DNA of 64,000 bases from Pseudoalteromonas sp. NC201 (GCF_002850255.1 NZ_CP022522.1:1542987-1606986); one strand, 5' to 3'. Positions 20,575 to 30,207 are shown, counted from the stretch's first letter. Program-made: numbers and translations. The notes: generated by a model not told the origin, from the sequence alone.

Positions 20575-20598
20575 AAGCCGCTCATTGAGCGGCTTTTT
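20575..20598 (+). terminator. Terminator of grpE
   Basis: AAGCCGCTC (20575-20583) pairs with GAGCGGCTT (20587-20595) around ATT and is followed by TTTT. The A-rich left flank would let it also serve the minus-strand gene that ends at 20624. Confidence 0.92.
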
Positions 20599-20623
20599 TG
20601 CGTTTAGGAACGAATGTATTCGC

Positions 20624-21664
20624 TTACCAGCTACACTGCTTCACTCTATCAAACCAAGAGCTTGAAAAAGACTTGGCTGTGATGGGGAGGGGAGCCGTTA
20701 CTTCGACGCCTAACTCTTTTGCTAAATATCTATGTACTAGTAGCTTTACTTTATCGCTTTCTAACTGGGTATATGCCAGTTGTAACGCTTGCTTAGTGCT
20801 TTGGTTGGGCATCTCCCCCTCGAGTTGTTTATAGCGCGCCTCAAGCCATTGTAGCCAAGCTTGTTTTGATTCGTTTGGAAAGGCTGTGGTTAGGGTAGAC
20901 GTGGGCCCTTGTAAACGTTCGTAGTTCACGATTTGTTTTTGAATAAGAAAGACAAACATCAAGTTAATCCCCGCTGAGATTTGACCCGAGCGTTTATCAA
21001 CGGCTTGATAGCCCAACAGAGCATGGCGAAAATACTGCTCGGCTTCAAATACTCGACCTTGATCAAGCGCGAGGCTACCCAAATTGCTTTCGATCATTGC
21101 AAGTACCGGGGTTTGCTTTAACTCCTCAGCCAATTTGCGTGCTTTGGCATACAATGTTCTCGCTTTTTGGTAGTCATCTTGGTTGCGGGCAACTAGCGCC
21201 ATACTGTTAGTCAGCGTAAGTCGTTGGCGGTCATTTTCTGCATATTTGTAGGCACACTTAAGACTAGTATCAGCATCATCAAGGTATTCTTGTCGGCGTA
21301 ACCAAATCCCTAGCGCACTCAAAATGGTAGGGAGGTTGGCTTTAAAAAACATGTCATCTGGATACAGAAAGGTCGCGTTTATTGAGGTATAGAGCCTATC
21401 AACTTTGTTTGTTGGTACAGATGCACGAGCGCTCAGCAAATGCCACTGAATAAATAACGGTACAGGTACATCTGGCAGTTGCTCTAAACTGTCGAGAATA
21501 ATCAAGGATTGTGCAGGGTTAACCGTTAAATAGTCGCTGGCCTCGTCTAGCTTACTTTCAAAATATGAGAAGTCTTTCGCCAACGCATGTTGGCAAAAAT
21601 AAAATGTACAAGTTACAAAGAGTAAAAACCGAACCAAGCAAATCCCAACCACATTTTTGCGCAT
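20624..21664 (-). CDS. Secreted TPR-like protein of unknown function
   Basis: The 346-residue protein has a signal peptide (about residues 8-29, ending HALA) and a helical repeat region with TPR-like units (YAENDRQRLTLTNSMALVARNQDDYQKARTLYAKAR and NLGSLALDQGRVFEAEQYFRHALLGYQ). Such periplasmic TPR regions often form the sensor half of GGDEF or histidine kinase proteins in this group, but here no transmembrane helix or output domain follows. Downstream of it lies a kinase cluster on the same strand, so it may be a periplasmic partner. Function unknown. Confidence 0.75.
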   Translation of the reverse strand: MRKNVVGICLVRFLLFVTCTFYFCQHALAKDFSYFESKLDEASDYLTVNPAQSLIILDSLEQLPDVPVPLFIQWHLLSARASVPTNKVDRLYTSINATFLYPDDMFFKANLPTILSALGIWLRRQEYLDDADTSLKCAYKYAENDRQRLTLTNSMALVARNQDDYQKARTLYAKARKLAEELKQTPVLAMIESNLGSLALDQGRVFEAEQYFRHALLGYQAVDKRSGQISAGINLMFVFLIQKQIVNYERLQGPTSTLTTAFPNESKQAWLQWLEARYKQLEGEMPNQSTKQALQLAYTQLESDKVKLLVHRYLAKELGVEVTAPLPITAKSFSSSWFDRVKQCSW

Positions 21665-21761
21665 CTATTAACTGTAGTCGGCAGTAACAAATAGTTCCAA
21701 ATCAATTACGACAAACAGCATTATACAAAGATAAGCAACAATGTAGAGGTTACCTCTTCAA

Positions 21762-22535
21762 TTATAAATGGGGATCGGAAACGTGATGAAAAGAAAACAA
21801 ATTGTTGAGTTCACTCTGGTGCAATTCAATTAGCCGATTAATATTTTCAAGGTCTACAGTGGTTAAACTGACTTTGCTAAGCATATAGCTAACCGGAGTT
21901 CTATTCGCGTCGATACCAGAATAGATAACATCGGTATACTCTTTGGCTTGAATAAAGTGCTCGCCCGCGAGCTTATCTTCAACAACATAATCAACTCGCT
22001 GTTTACCCAACATTTTAAAGCGGCGAGCGGCATTGGGCAGGTGTACCAGCTGATCGTTATAAAAGTCTTGGATCAGTTTTTCAAAGGCAATTCCATAGTA
22101 GCTGCCGGCATTCAGAGCAAATGTGTTTCCTGCAAGGATCAACGACTCGACTTCGCCGCCAATTTTTGGTTTTTCTTTATGTTGGAATAATGCCATGACT
22201 TCTTGGCGGTAAGGTGTAGTGAAGTAAGCAAACTTAGCTCTAGATGCCGTTTTGGTCGCAGCCATTAGTACATCTACCTTACCTACCTTTAGCTCTGCTA
22301 GCATTCTCGCTGAAGTGGGATAAAAGACATATTCCAAGCAATAAGATGAGTCGTTAAACAAGGTGTTTAGCGCATTAATCTCTAAACCAGAGACATTACC
22401 TTCTTTACGGGAAATATAAGGAGGCCACAGTGTTTCGTTCATTCCTATGCGCAAAGTTTTGCTACATTTCGCTAAAGTTTCAAATGCCCAAAATGTGATA
22501 AGTAAACTAAGTAAAAGTGATATAGAACATTTCAT
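21762..22535 (-). CDS. Periplasmic solute-binding protein, family 3
   Basis: The 257-residue protein has a signal peptide (KCSISLLLSLLITFWAFETLAK) and the amino-acid-binding fold: LRIGMNETLWPPYISRKEGNVSGLEINALNTLF at the start, then LKVGKVDVLMAATKTASRAKFAYFTTPYR and the hinge-side YYGIAFEKLI. There are no permease or ATPase genes nearby, so it is likely a sensor-type binding protein. The hybrid histidine kinase gene lies just upstream on the same strand (128 nt gap), making it a plausible ligand-presenting partner. The ligand cannot be read from the sequence. Confidence 0.85.
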   Translation of the reverse strand: MKCSISLLLSLLITFWAFETLAKCSKTLRIGMNETLWPPYISRKEGNVSGLEINALNTLFNDSSYCLEYVFYPTSARMLAELKVGKVDVLMAATKTASRAKFAYFTTPYRQEVMALFQHKEKPKIGGEVESLILAGNTFALNAGSYYGIAFEKLIQDFYNDQLVHLPNAARRFKMLGKQRVDYVVEDKLAGEHFIQAKEYTDVIYSGIDANRTPVSYMLSKVSLTTVDLENINRLIELHQSELNNLFSFHHVSDPHL

Positions 22536-22663
22536 GGCGTAAATCTCTGAGCGTTTTATAAAGCATGCTTATTTTATCAGCAAAGGAAGACTGGTACACG
22601 TGTTTTGTTAAACGATTAAGAATGTTTAATGTATCCGCAAAGTGTTTTTTGCTTCTTAATTTA

Positions 22664-25372
22664 TTATTGTACATTGCGGCTCTGTGCGAGTACGGTTGCT
22701 ATGGTATTGATAAGCTCAAGCTGCTCTATGGGTTTGGCAACATAACCATCAAATCCGACGCGCTCATACAAGGCTTTGTCTTCCGCAAAGGCATTTGCAG
22801 TCAATGCGATTATTGGGATATTGGGATCCTTTCTTTTGAGACGCTTGCAGGCTTCAACGCCATCCATTTCAGGCATTTGAATATCCATAAGTATTAAGTC
22901 GGGTTTGTTTAGCTCGAATTGTTCAATGGACTCTTTACCATTATTCGCAATCGTAATATCACCATTGGCTTTACTGATCATAGAACGCACTACCAGCTGG
23001 TTTACTGGATTATCCTCAGCCAGCAATATGGACGTACCGCTCAAGTCTGCTGCTGTTAGCGGATCGCCTTTTGGTTGCTCTGATGTACACTTAGCCTTTT
23101 GCAAGGGCAACTCGATGCTAAATTGACTGCCTTCTCCGACAGTACTTTCTACTTTTATCGTGCCGCCCATCAGGTCGATTAGGGAGCGGGTGATTGAAAG
23201 GCCGAGCCCCGTACCACCAAATTTTCTGGTGGTGGACTTATCCGCCTGCTCAAATCGTGAAAAGAGTTTTTTGATTGTGGCTTCTGTCATTCCTATGCCG
23301 GTGTCGGCAACGGTGATAAGCATACCTGAATCATTTTGGAGTGGTTTTATATGGGTAATAATACTACCAGTTTCAGTAAACTTAATGGAGTTTGACAAGA
23401 GGTTAAGCAACACTTGCCTGACTCTGACTTCGTCTCCAAGCCAAAACTTATGCTCAAGTTCAACGTAGATCTTAAGTTTTAATCCCTTGTTTTTTGCCAA
23501 CACTAAGAAATCTGAGCGTAGGTGTTCAACCAACACCTCAATATTAAATGGTCGTTCTTCAAGCTCAATTCTGCCGGCTTCAATTTTAGAGAAATCCAAA
23601 ATATCGTTGATGATAGTATTAAGTGCCTTAACCGAGTAAGTCGCCTTCTCAAGTAGGTTGGTAGCGGTGCTGTTAAGTGGTTCCGACTTTAATAGTTGTA
23701 ATGTGCCGTATAAGCCATTCATGGGAGTTCGTATTTCATGACTCATATTCGCCAAAAAGACGGCTTTGGCTTTGGCTGCTTGCTCAGCTGCTTCTTTGGC
23801 GTGCGAGAGTTCTCGCTCATGTTTGAGCTGCTCAGTGAGATCTAATGCGATGCCCAAAAACCCATCAATATTGCCGTGTTCGTCGGTCAAGGTTGTTACA
23901 TTTAACTTAATTTGAACGTGTTGATTCTGCTTAGTAACGTAAGTCCATCGACTAGTATCTACCACACCTTGTTTGGCTTTGGCGACAAACACTTCAAACC
24001 CAGGTTCAATGACTCTGCCAAGCTCTTCCGTTAACGCTTTTGCTCTTGCTATGACCTCTTCCTCAAGATGGAAAATGGCAGGGGATGATTTACCAATGAG
24101 TTCATCTTTTTTGTACCCTAATAAACGCTCAGCTGCAGGGTTAAACTGGGTAATGATACCGTCAGGATCGGTGGCGACAATGGCATAACCCGAACCTTCA
24201 ACAATGCTGGTGTGAAGTTGGCTGTATTTTACGATTTCTTTAGTTCGTGCTTTTACTTCCTGTTCTAATGAAGAGTTCAGTTTAGCAAGGGACTGTGCTT
24301 TTTCTTCTTCGGCTGCTAGCTTTTCCTTTTCTGCTAAGCGCTGACGCGTAAAACTTAAAAGCAGAATATAAGTGATGATTGCCAATAGCGCAGACACCAA
24401 CAGCGCAACTTGCAAAATGGTATTAGGAGAGACGAGATTGAGTGAACGGATAAATTGCGGAGTTGGCCAAATTTTTACTTCCCAAGAGCGACCAAACAAG
24501 GTGACCTGTTTAGCCACTGAGTTATCCAACTCTTTAATATCTTCTTTTAGCACCTGATAAAATGGTGTGTTTTCATCGTTATTGGTTACATCGGAAATTT
24601 GAATTGAAACATCTTGTCGAAAAGACAGCAAAGTCGACAGGATCTCATCGATAAGTAACGGGGAATAAGTCCAACCAACTAAGTTGTCTAACCGATTTTC
24701 TTCATTTGTTGCCATACCAATAGAGGTATAAATTGGCGCGAGTATCAAAAAGCCGTATTTAATTTTATTGTCGGCTTGCACTAAGGTAATTGGGGCGGTA
24801 AGCCTCGGCTCATTGGCAGTTGCAGCTTCTATTGCCGCTGTTCTACGACTAGCTTCGGAACCTATATCCAAGCCGACGGCTTTATCGTTGTTTACTTCGG
24901 GTTCAATGTACTGGATAACAAATTTGCTGGTGCTATGTGGGTTTAGCGTTTTGATGGAGAATGTTCTGTCTGTACGCTCAGCTTGTGCTTGTTGCACAAA
25001 GCTGCTTACGCTATCAACGGGGACATATTTGATGATCCCCACGCCACGAGCCCCAGAATATTCCGCTTGGAAGTCAAACGACCTGATATAACGCTGCATC
25101 GCCTGATAGTCAAAGCTGTGTTGTTGATTCGCATAAATTGCAGTGCGAAGCCCTAAAATACCGTACCAATACAGCGTAACGCGCTCGTTTACACCCTCAG
25201 TCACATGGTCAAGCCGTGAGGCAAGTGCCGCCGCTACCTTTTCAGCATGATGCTCCTTTTCTTGCTCATATAACACCAACCCATAAAGCATACTGCCAAC
25301 TAACACGAGTAGTGCAGCAACAAGTGGCAAAAATCGGCTCTGGCGAACTGTGTGAGCATTCGCTAACGACAC
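22664..25372 (-). CDS. Hybrid sensor histidine kinase (CHASE-PAS-HisKA-HATPase-REC)
   Basis: The 902-residue protein has an N-terminal membrane helix (about 14-32), a periplasmic CHASE domain (about 60-300), a second membrane helix (about 320-345), a short coiled coil, a PAS domain (about 380-510), then HisKA with the phosphorylated His near residue 542 (ANMSHEIRTPMNGL). HATPase_c boxes NLLSNSIKFTETG, DTGIGM and GTGLGLSI follow, and a C-terminal receiver has Asp near 828 (LILMDIQMPEMDG). No DNA-binding output or HPt domain is present, so it must pass phosphate to a separate HPt protein. CHASE domains sense small extracellular ligands. The neighbouring binding protein may be linked to sensing. 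Confidence 0.95.
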   Translation of the reverse strand: MSLANAHTVRQSRFLPLVAALLVLVGSMLYGLVLYEQEKEHHAEKVAAALASRLDHVTEGVNERVTLYWYGILGLRTAIYANQQHSFDYQAMQRYIRSFDFQAEYSGARGVGIIKYVPVDSVSSFVQQAQAERTDRTFSIKTLNPHSTSKFVIQYIEPEVNNDKAVGLDIGSEASRRTAAIEAATANEPRLTAPITLVQADNKIKYGFLILAPIYTSIGMATNEENRLDNLVGWTYSPLLIDEILSTLLSFRQDVSIQISDVTNNDENTPFYQVLKEDIKELDNSVAKQVTLFGRSWEVKIWPTPQFIRSLNLVSPNTILQVALLVSALLAIITYILLLSFTRQRLAEKEKLAAEEEKAQSLAKLNSSLEQEVKARTKEIVKYSQLHTSIVEGSGYAIVATDPDGIITQFNPAAERLLGYKKDELIGKSSPAIFHLEEEVIARAKALTEELGRVIEPGFEVFVAKAKQGVVDTSRWTYVTKQNQHVQIKLNVTTLTDEHGNIDGFLGIALDLTEQLKHERELSHAKEAAEQAAKAKAVFLANMSHEIRTPMNGLYGTLQLLKSEPLNSTATNLLEKATYSVKALNTIINDILDFSKIEAGRIELEERPFNIEVLVEHLRSDFLVLAKNKGLKLKIYVELEHKFWLGDEVRVRQVLLNLLSNSIKFTETGSIITHIKPLQNDSGMLITVADTGIGMTEATIKKLFSRFEQADKSTTRKFGGTGLGLSITRSLIDLMGGTIKVESTVGEGSQFSIELPLQKAKCTSEQPKGDPLTAADLSGTSILLAEDNPVNQLVVRSMISKANGDITIANNGKESIEQFELNKPDLILMDIQMPEMDGVEACKRLKRKDPNIPIIALTANAFAEDKALYERVGFDGYVAKPIEQLELINTIATVLAQSRNVQ

Positions 25373-25642
25373 GCTATATTCCTTACGCTTTAAATCTAAT
25401 CAATATGTTAGTCCAGATAGCATAGAATTGATAGTGATTACGGTGAAGTGACAATCCCGAATTTATGCCTAAATTGGCTCATGAAAGACACATTATGAAT
25501 TGTTATTTGGATAAATTGTAGATTGAAATCGGCTAAGCCATGTGGCAATAAAAGCTAAAATAAATATGCGGATTTTGGGCTTTATATAAATGTGGTCACG
25601 ATGTGGACATTTTTTAGGATGAAATGTGGATGTTTGCCCCGA
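25373..25642. other. Intergenic region before the tmRNA terminator
   Basis: Together with the terminator this makes about 330 nt between the kinase start and the tmRNA 3' end. It is AT-rich and must contain the kinase promoter. I see no coding frame or strong structure other than the terminator. Confidence 0.4.
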
Positions 25643-25681
25643 AAACAAAAAAGCCAGTTAAAGCATGCTGCTCTAACTGAC
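25643..25681 (-). terminator. Terminator of ssrA
   Basis: On the minus strand CAGTTAGAGC (25679-25670) pairs with GCTTTAACTG (25664-25655), one mismatch, followed by GGCTTTTTTGTTTT. It lies about 20 nt past the CCA end of the tmRNA. Confidence 0.88.
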
Positions 25682-25701
25682 TGTTTTAAAACGCTAAAAT
25701 T

Positions 25702-26058
25702 TGGTGGAGCTGGGGGGATTTGAACCCCCGTCCGGAAAGCGTCGACCTTCGGTCCTACATGTTTAGTATCGTCTTTTGGTTAACCTTTAAATCTCGGACG
25801 AACACGATAAGTAAAGGCGAGGCCGCTTAGTTTTAGCCCTTCAACCCCGGCCAGGGTTTCCGTAGCGATCTTGTGTAGGGTGACACTCCAGAACCAGATC
25901 CACAAGAATATCATGGAGGAGTGCTAGCGGGCTATTATGCCGCTAGAGCGTAGTTATCGTCGTTTGCGATTACTTTAAATACGGCTTTTTTACGAGGCCA
26001 GCCGCACCTCGACATGCACCTTAGGCTTCTTGAATCCCGTCGAATCCTAATCAGCCCC
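25702..26058 (-). ncRNA. ssrA: Transfer-messenger RNA (tmRNA)
   Basis: The 357-nt RNA begins GGGGCTGATTAGGATTCGAC and ends with a T-arm (GGGTTCAAATCCCCCC) and the acceptor stem CAGCTCCACCA, with CCA encoded. The tag frame at 25967-25935 reads ANDDNYALAA and stop, a typical gammaproteobacterial degradation tag. The RNA rescues stalled ribosomes together with SmpB. A frame of 64 codons across the tag is not a gene. Confidence 0.97.
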
Positions 26059-26262
26059 TGAATAAATTCAGTACTGTTAGTGTCTATACATCTAACTATG
26101 TCTCGCATTATACATAGGATTAATGTCATTACAATGGCTTATCATGCCATTTGCTGATGATTTAACGAAGCAGAGGCGTGTTTGATTAATTACTCGCCGA
26201 TTGCTGAACAAGACCGTAAGCGTTGATTATATGTATAACGGGTTGGCTTTTGATTTGTGCGA

Positions 26263-26730
26263 CTAGGCACTTGCAAAGAATCGTCCTTTACCACCATATT
26301 GATAGTTCTCTAAAGTATTGAGCAGCTTTTCAGAAAATTGAATTTCTGTCTCTGAACGGCCACTCCGGCGGGCCTCTCTTAAGTTGGCTTTTTGCATGGC
26401 GATAACGTCGATTTTTTCATTCTCGGCTCGTGAAATATCGGCAGGAGAGGGGAGTCCACTCCTCTGACTTAGACCTTGCTCAACAGCAAAATAATGTAAA
26501 GAAAGCGAAGCATGCTGCCCTAAATCCAATATTCCTTCGTCATACAGCGCTTTGGATGCTTGAGAAAGCTCTTTTTTGGTGATGTGGGTAAAGTCGAATT
26601 GCGCTTCTTTGGTATGGCTATCTGTTGCCTCTGACGCTGGCAAAACGCTTCCCTTCGCTTCATTTTCGATTGATTGCGCGCGTCGCACCTGAGCCTGATT
26701 ATATAGCATTGCCTGGTGTTGAACTTTCAT
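26263..26730 (-). CDS. Unknown protein
   Basis: I do not recognise this 155-residue hydrophilic protein. There is no signal peptide and no membrane helix. It is rich in Gln, Glu and Ser, mostly helical in appearance, and its C-terminus SEKLLNTLENYQYGGKGRFFASA looks conserved. AGGA stands 7 nt before the ATG, which supports a real gene. It is on the same strand as the CARF protein upstream but separated by 328 nt, so cotranscription is unlikely. Structural or flagellar accessory roles cannot be supported from sequence alone. Confidence 0.65.
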   Translation of the reverse strand: MKVQHQAMLYNQAQVRRAQSIENEAKGSVLPASEATDSHTKEAQFDFTHITKKELSQASKALYDEGILDLGQHASLSLHYFAVEQGLSQRSGLPSPADISRAENEKIDVIAMQKANLREARRSGRSETEIQFSEKLLNTLENYQYGGKGRFFASA

Positions 26731-27058
26731 TTAGCAAATCCTTCTGAAATATGTATAACAACTTCAGCAAGGTTTATGCCCAAAAGTGGCTCAATAAGCT
26801 TAAACCTTCTAGCCAAGGAGTGCGTTTTCACTTATCCCGATATGAACCATAAAGGTCGAAACGCAATTTCGCTGTTAAGGTGTTGGAGGCATTGATACCA
26901 GACAGAACTCAGCTCTAAAGTCATGTTATAGGGTTGTGCTAAAAGGAAAGTGGATTATTGTACGGCGACAGAAAGCGGCGCACTCGCTACCGCTTTTGTG
27001 TGTTTGTAGGGTTGATAAACGCAGCGCCAACAAACGCTGGATATGTTGCCTTTTGTGT
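26731..27058. other. Intergenic region with possible repeat remnant
   Basis: No convincing gene is present; short frames on both strands lack ribosome binding sites. The part from about 26930 to 27055 (with TTGATAAACGCAGCGCC and AACAAACGCTGG) resembles dispersed GC-rich repeats of gammaproteobacteria, but I cannot confirm this. Confidence 0.3.
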
Positions 27059-28210
27059 TTACGCTCCGCGCAACCAGTTGCGTAGTCTATCTTTAAGTTG
27101 GCTAAGGTCGTCTTCGCAGAACAGGCCAATTTCTAGTGCTTTGGCGCGCAGTCTTTCCGAGGTTCTAATGCCTTGATAGCTCACCAGTAGGCCTCTTGCT
27201 TGTACGCCGCCAAACAGCTCGCTGAGGGAATCAAGTTTGTATATCACTTGGTTGCCTTCCCCTTTACTAAACTTTTTGGTTTTGCATTCAATAAGGTGAA
27301 GCTTATTGTTAGCGAGCGCCACAATATCTAGCTCGTTATTGACATAGCCTTGCCCCACGCGACGTTTAATCGCAACGCCTTGAGCGACATCTTGTAAAAT
27401 GGTGAGTTCTTTTTTTAGGCTGAGGAGCGTGGCGTAAACATATTCTTCTAGCCAGCCACCGTTGGCAAAAAAACGAGCGCCTTCATTAGCAAACTTTAAT
27501 TTGTCGTCTTGCCTTGTGGCGACGTTAGCATCTTCTAAATCGTCAATGAGTGTTTGCAAACTTGGGCTATTCATTTGGCTGCGACTCAAAGGCTCACTAA
27601 TAAGTGCATTATCTTCGCTGCTGGCAGCGAGGTAGTTGAGCTGGGCGAGAGCATGACTAAAATCTGTTTGACTGGTTGCCCATTTGGCACCGAGCTGGCG
27701 ATAGCGAATATCAACGATACCCTCATTTGCAATTTCGGTGATATCGCCGTCGATGAGGTTAAAAAAATCGCGTATCTTTAATTTATCGGCAAGGATGGTG
27801 TTGACTCGCTCTGTTGGTACAAGCCAGTGAAGTTCGTCGCGCTCGGGTTCAATGATAAAACATTCTATTGGATAGGCGCGGATCACCTCATACATCGCAA
27901 GTAAGTGTTGGCGGTCGCCGCAACTGGCATTAAACACAAATTGGGTATCTGGTTGTTCACTAATTAGGGTATCAATGAGCTGGTGGAAGCTGTCGATTAA
28001 GGTGTCACTATCTCGGCTGGTAGGAATAAGGGCGTGATGTACTTTTACCCCTCTTGGCCCCAACACTCTTTTAATATCTTCAAGGTTTTGTTGTTGTTGA
28101 GATTCTATTAAATAGAGTATTTCATCCGAGTCGATATTGTGGTCGAGTACAGGTGTAAGCGTGTTAATAAAGTTAGTGTCGATAAAACTAAGGTGTACGT
28201 GCGTTGTCAT
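27059..28210 (-). CDS. CARF-PD-(D/E)XK protein, DUF1887 (Card1/Can2/VC1899-like)
   Basis: The 383-residue protein has an N-terminal CARF-like Rossmann domain (about 1-135), a central winged-helix-like part, and a C-terminal restriction-like nuclease domain (about 245-383). Nuclease residues are readable: GGWLEEYVY (251-259), D295 in NELDIVALANNKLHLIECKT, and E308-C-K310. Related Card1 and Can2 proteins are nucleases switched on by cyclic oligoadenylate made by type III CRISPR systems. Here there is no cas gene or array in the window. The CARF motif that usually reads N-x-TGGTK is NASCGDRQ (94-101), as I recall for Vibrio cholerae VC1899. It therefore probably belongs to a solitary subfamily with an unknown activator. 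Confidence 0.85.
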   Translation of the reverse strand: MTTHVHLSFIDTNFINTLTPVLDHNIDSDEILYLIESQQQQNLEDIKRVLGPRGVKVHHALIPTSRDSDTLIDSFHQLIDTLISEQPDTQFVFNASCGDRQHLLAMYEVIRAYPIECFIIEPERDELHWLVPTERVNTILADKLKIRDFFNLIDGDITEIANEGIVDIRYRQLGAKWATSQTDFSHALAQLNYLAASSEDNALISEPLSRSQMNSPSLQTLIDDLEDANVATRQDDKLKFANEGARFFANGGWLEEYVYATLLSLKKELTILQDVAQGVAIKRRVGQGYVNNELDIVALANNKLHLIECKTKKFSKGEGNQVIYKLDSLSELFGGVQARGLLVSYQGIRTSERLRAKALEIGLFCEDDLSQLKDRLRNWLRGA

Positions 28211-28541
28211 GACTGTCCGTAAAAGTTATGTCCTTCATGAAAGATGAAATTACCCTATAAAACGGCAAGTGTAAAACAGAGTAATACTTAGTTATGAATT
28301 TGCCGCCATTTGGCGTGAAATCCCAAAGTGTGTCTAAAGTTCTGCACTGTAAAGTCGATAAATCTAAGGAAAATAATAAGTTGTACTTTTAATGCACGGA
28401 ATGATTTACATTCATTTATAATTTGTAGCAGTTCAGGTAATGTTAAGCTTAACAATTTGGCGAAGTTATGCTCAAATGAGTTCGCTGCATTAAAAATAAC
28501 AACATAACAATAAGATCGTGCATACTTTTCAGGGTTGATGA
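28211..28541. other. Divergent intergenic region CARF protein/fapA
   Basis: This 331-nt AT-rich stretch must hold the promoters of both neighbours. A minus-strand frame of 123 codons (28288-28659) crosses it and the 5' end of fapA; it has no ribosome binding site and I do not accept it as a gene. Confidence 0.4.
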
Positions 28542-30194
28542 ATGTCATTATTTCGTTTTGATGAGGATGAGGGCTATGTCTACTTGCTCTCTCATCCAGT
28601 GGAATCCGGATTTCCGGCGAGCTCGTCTCAATTGATAGAGATGATTGAGGAGTCGCCATATGCGGATTTTGAAATCATTCATGCCAATATAGGTCAATTA
28701 TTTGCTGCTAGTGAGACGCCCGAGCAGGACTCGCTGATTGTGGCTCGCGCTATCGATGCGTCTATTTCTGTGCGTATTGAAGAAGGCAATATGCTTGCCG
28801 AAGCGAGAGTAACCACAGCCCGAGGCGGTAAGTTGGTTTGTATGAACAAAGCCAAACAAGCATTAAAGCAAGCTGGTATTAAAAAAGGTGTCAGTGGCAA
28901 AGCCCTCGATAATCTTCTCGGTCAGCAGTTAGAACTCCCTCCTGGACACACTTACAATGGTATTGTTGCGCATGGTCAACGAGCCAAAGATGGCAATGAC
29001 GCACGGTTTGTGCGCCTGTGTATGACAGCGCAGGACAGAGTGCTCAGCCCGCAAGAATCGAGCGGCGGTAAGGTCGATATGCGCAACTTAGGTGCTATCA
29101 TCACCGTAAAGCCGGGCAGCCCATTAATGAAAAAAGTCCCGCCAACTGAAGGCGAGCCGGGCTATACCGTGTTTGGTGACGTGATTGACCCTAAACCAGG
29201 AAAAGACGCGCCACTTGAGGTGTCAGAAGGCACCAAGCTCGATCCCAACGATAAGAACCTGCTTATTGCCGATTCAAAAGGCGTGCCTGTAGCCGTTCCT
29301 CGTGGCATGCGTGTTGACGATGTGCTGTGTTATGAAAACATTGATGTGACGACTGGGCATGTTGAGTTTGATGGCAGCGTGATTGTGAGCGGTGATATTA
29401 AAGATGGAATGCGTGTTAAGGCTTCGGGCGATATTACTGTTATTGGCTTTGTGGAATCGGCCATTCTTGAAAGTGGTAGCGCGGTCACGATAATGCTTGG
29501 CACCATTGGTCGTAAGCGCACCGAAGGCGAACCTTTTTCGTGTTCGATTAAAGCAAAGCGCAGTGTTTCGTTAGGCTATGCGCAGTACTGCCGAATTGAA
29601 AGCGAACAAGATATTCTCATTGAACGTCAAGCTTTGCATTGTGATTTGGCTTCCAAGCGTTTAATCAAAGTAGGTAAAGGTGAAACCCCTAGAGGCAAAC
29701 TGATTGGCGGAAATGTATTGGATGCCATGCGTATAGAAACGGGTGAACTTGGGGCACCTTCAGGCACAAGAACACGTATTTCACTAGCCCAAGACTGGGA
29801 TAGTTTGCACGATAAGCACCGCGAATTAGTGGAGCTGGAAAAGGTGCTGGCGTCCAAAGTCATCGATATTAAACAAGCCATGAATAAAGCACAGGCGTCG
29901 CCGCAATCGCAAAAACGAGATGCATATCTTGCCAAGTTGCAGCACAGCGAAATGCAAATCAACAAACACTACGGCCGTAATCAGCGTAACATCGGGTTAA
30001 TACAGCAAAAAATACATCGATTAGCACGCTTGAGTCGAGTCACTGTTAATGAGCTGATGCACCCCGGAACTGAAGTGAAAATAGCGAAAGACACTAAACT
30101 GTTTTCACGAATTTACCCGCCTAATTTCGTTAAATTGCATGAAGGTAAGATCATGCAGCAGTTTACGACTGCCAAAACCGCAGAAATAGCTTAA
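28542..30194 (+). CDS. FapA family protein (DUF342)
   Basis: The 550-residue protein belongs to the FapA/DUF342 family. After a variable N-terminal domain come the conserved SPLMKKVPPTEGEPGYTVFGD and GKDAPLEVSEGTKLDPND segments, then a right-handed beta-helix of short repeats (GHVEFDGSVIVSGDIKDGMRVKASGDITVIGFV), and a C-terminal coiled coil (about 420-500). Members have been linked to polar placement of flagella and to surface structures in some bacteria, but no enzyme activity is established. AGGG stands 7 nt before the ATG. The gene is followed by a shared terminator; a flagellar gene (motY) lies nearby. Confidence 0.88.
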   Translation: MSLFRFDEDEGYVYLLSHPVESGFPASSSQLIEMIEESPYADFEIIHANIGQLFAASETPEQDSLIVARAIDASISVRIEEGNMLAEARVTTARGGKLVCMNKAKQALKQAGIKKGVSGKALDNLLGQQLELPPGHTYNGIVAHGQRAKDGNDARFVRLCMTAQDRVLSPQESSGGKVDMRNLGAIITVKPGSPLMKKVPPTEGEPGYTVFGDVIDPKPGKDAPLEVSEGTKLDPNDKNLLIADSKGVPVAVPRGMRVDDVLCYENIDVTTGHVEFDGSVIVSGDIKDGMRVKASGDITVIGFVESAILESGSAVTIMLGTIGRKRTEGEPFSCSIKAKRSVSLGYAQYCRIESEQDILIERQALHCDLASKRLIKVGKGETPRGKLIGGNVLDAMRIETGELGAPSGTRTRISLAQDWDSLHDKHRELVELEKVLASKVIDIKQAMNKAQASPQSQKRDAYLAKLQHSEMQINKHYGRNQRNIGLIQQKIHRLARLSRVTVNELMHPGTEVKIAKDTKLFSRIYPPNFVKLHEGKIMQQFTTAKTAEIA

Positions 30195-30207
30195 AAACGA
30201 GCACTTA

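Noticed and set aside
25935..26129. 64-codon frame ending ANDDNYALAA
   Set aside because: This is the tag frame of tmRNA read back into the RNA body, not a gene.
26958..27176. 72-codon plus-strand frame near the CARF gene
   Set aside because: No ribosome binding site; it overlaps the 3' end of the CARF gene and a probable repeat remnant.
27059..28210. CRISPR array or cas operon next to the CARF protein
   Set aside because: I looked for regularly spaced direct repeats and for Cas-like proteins around it and found none in the window.
28288..28659. 123-codon minus-strand frame upstream of fapA
   Set aside because: Overlaps the fapA start, lacks a ribosome binding site and shows no recognisable protein pattern.
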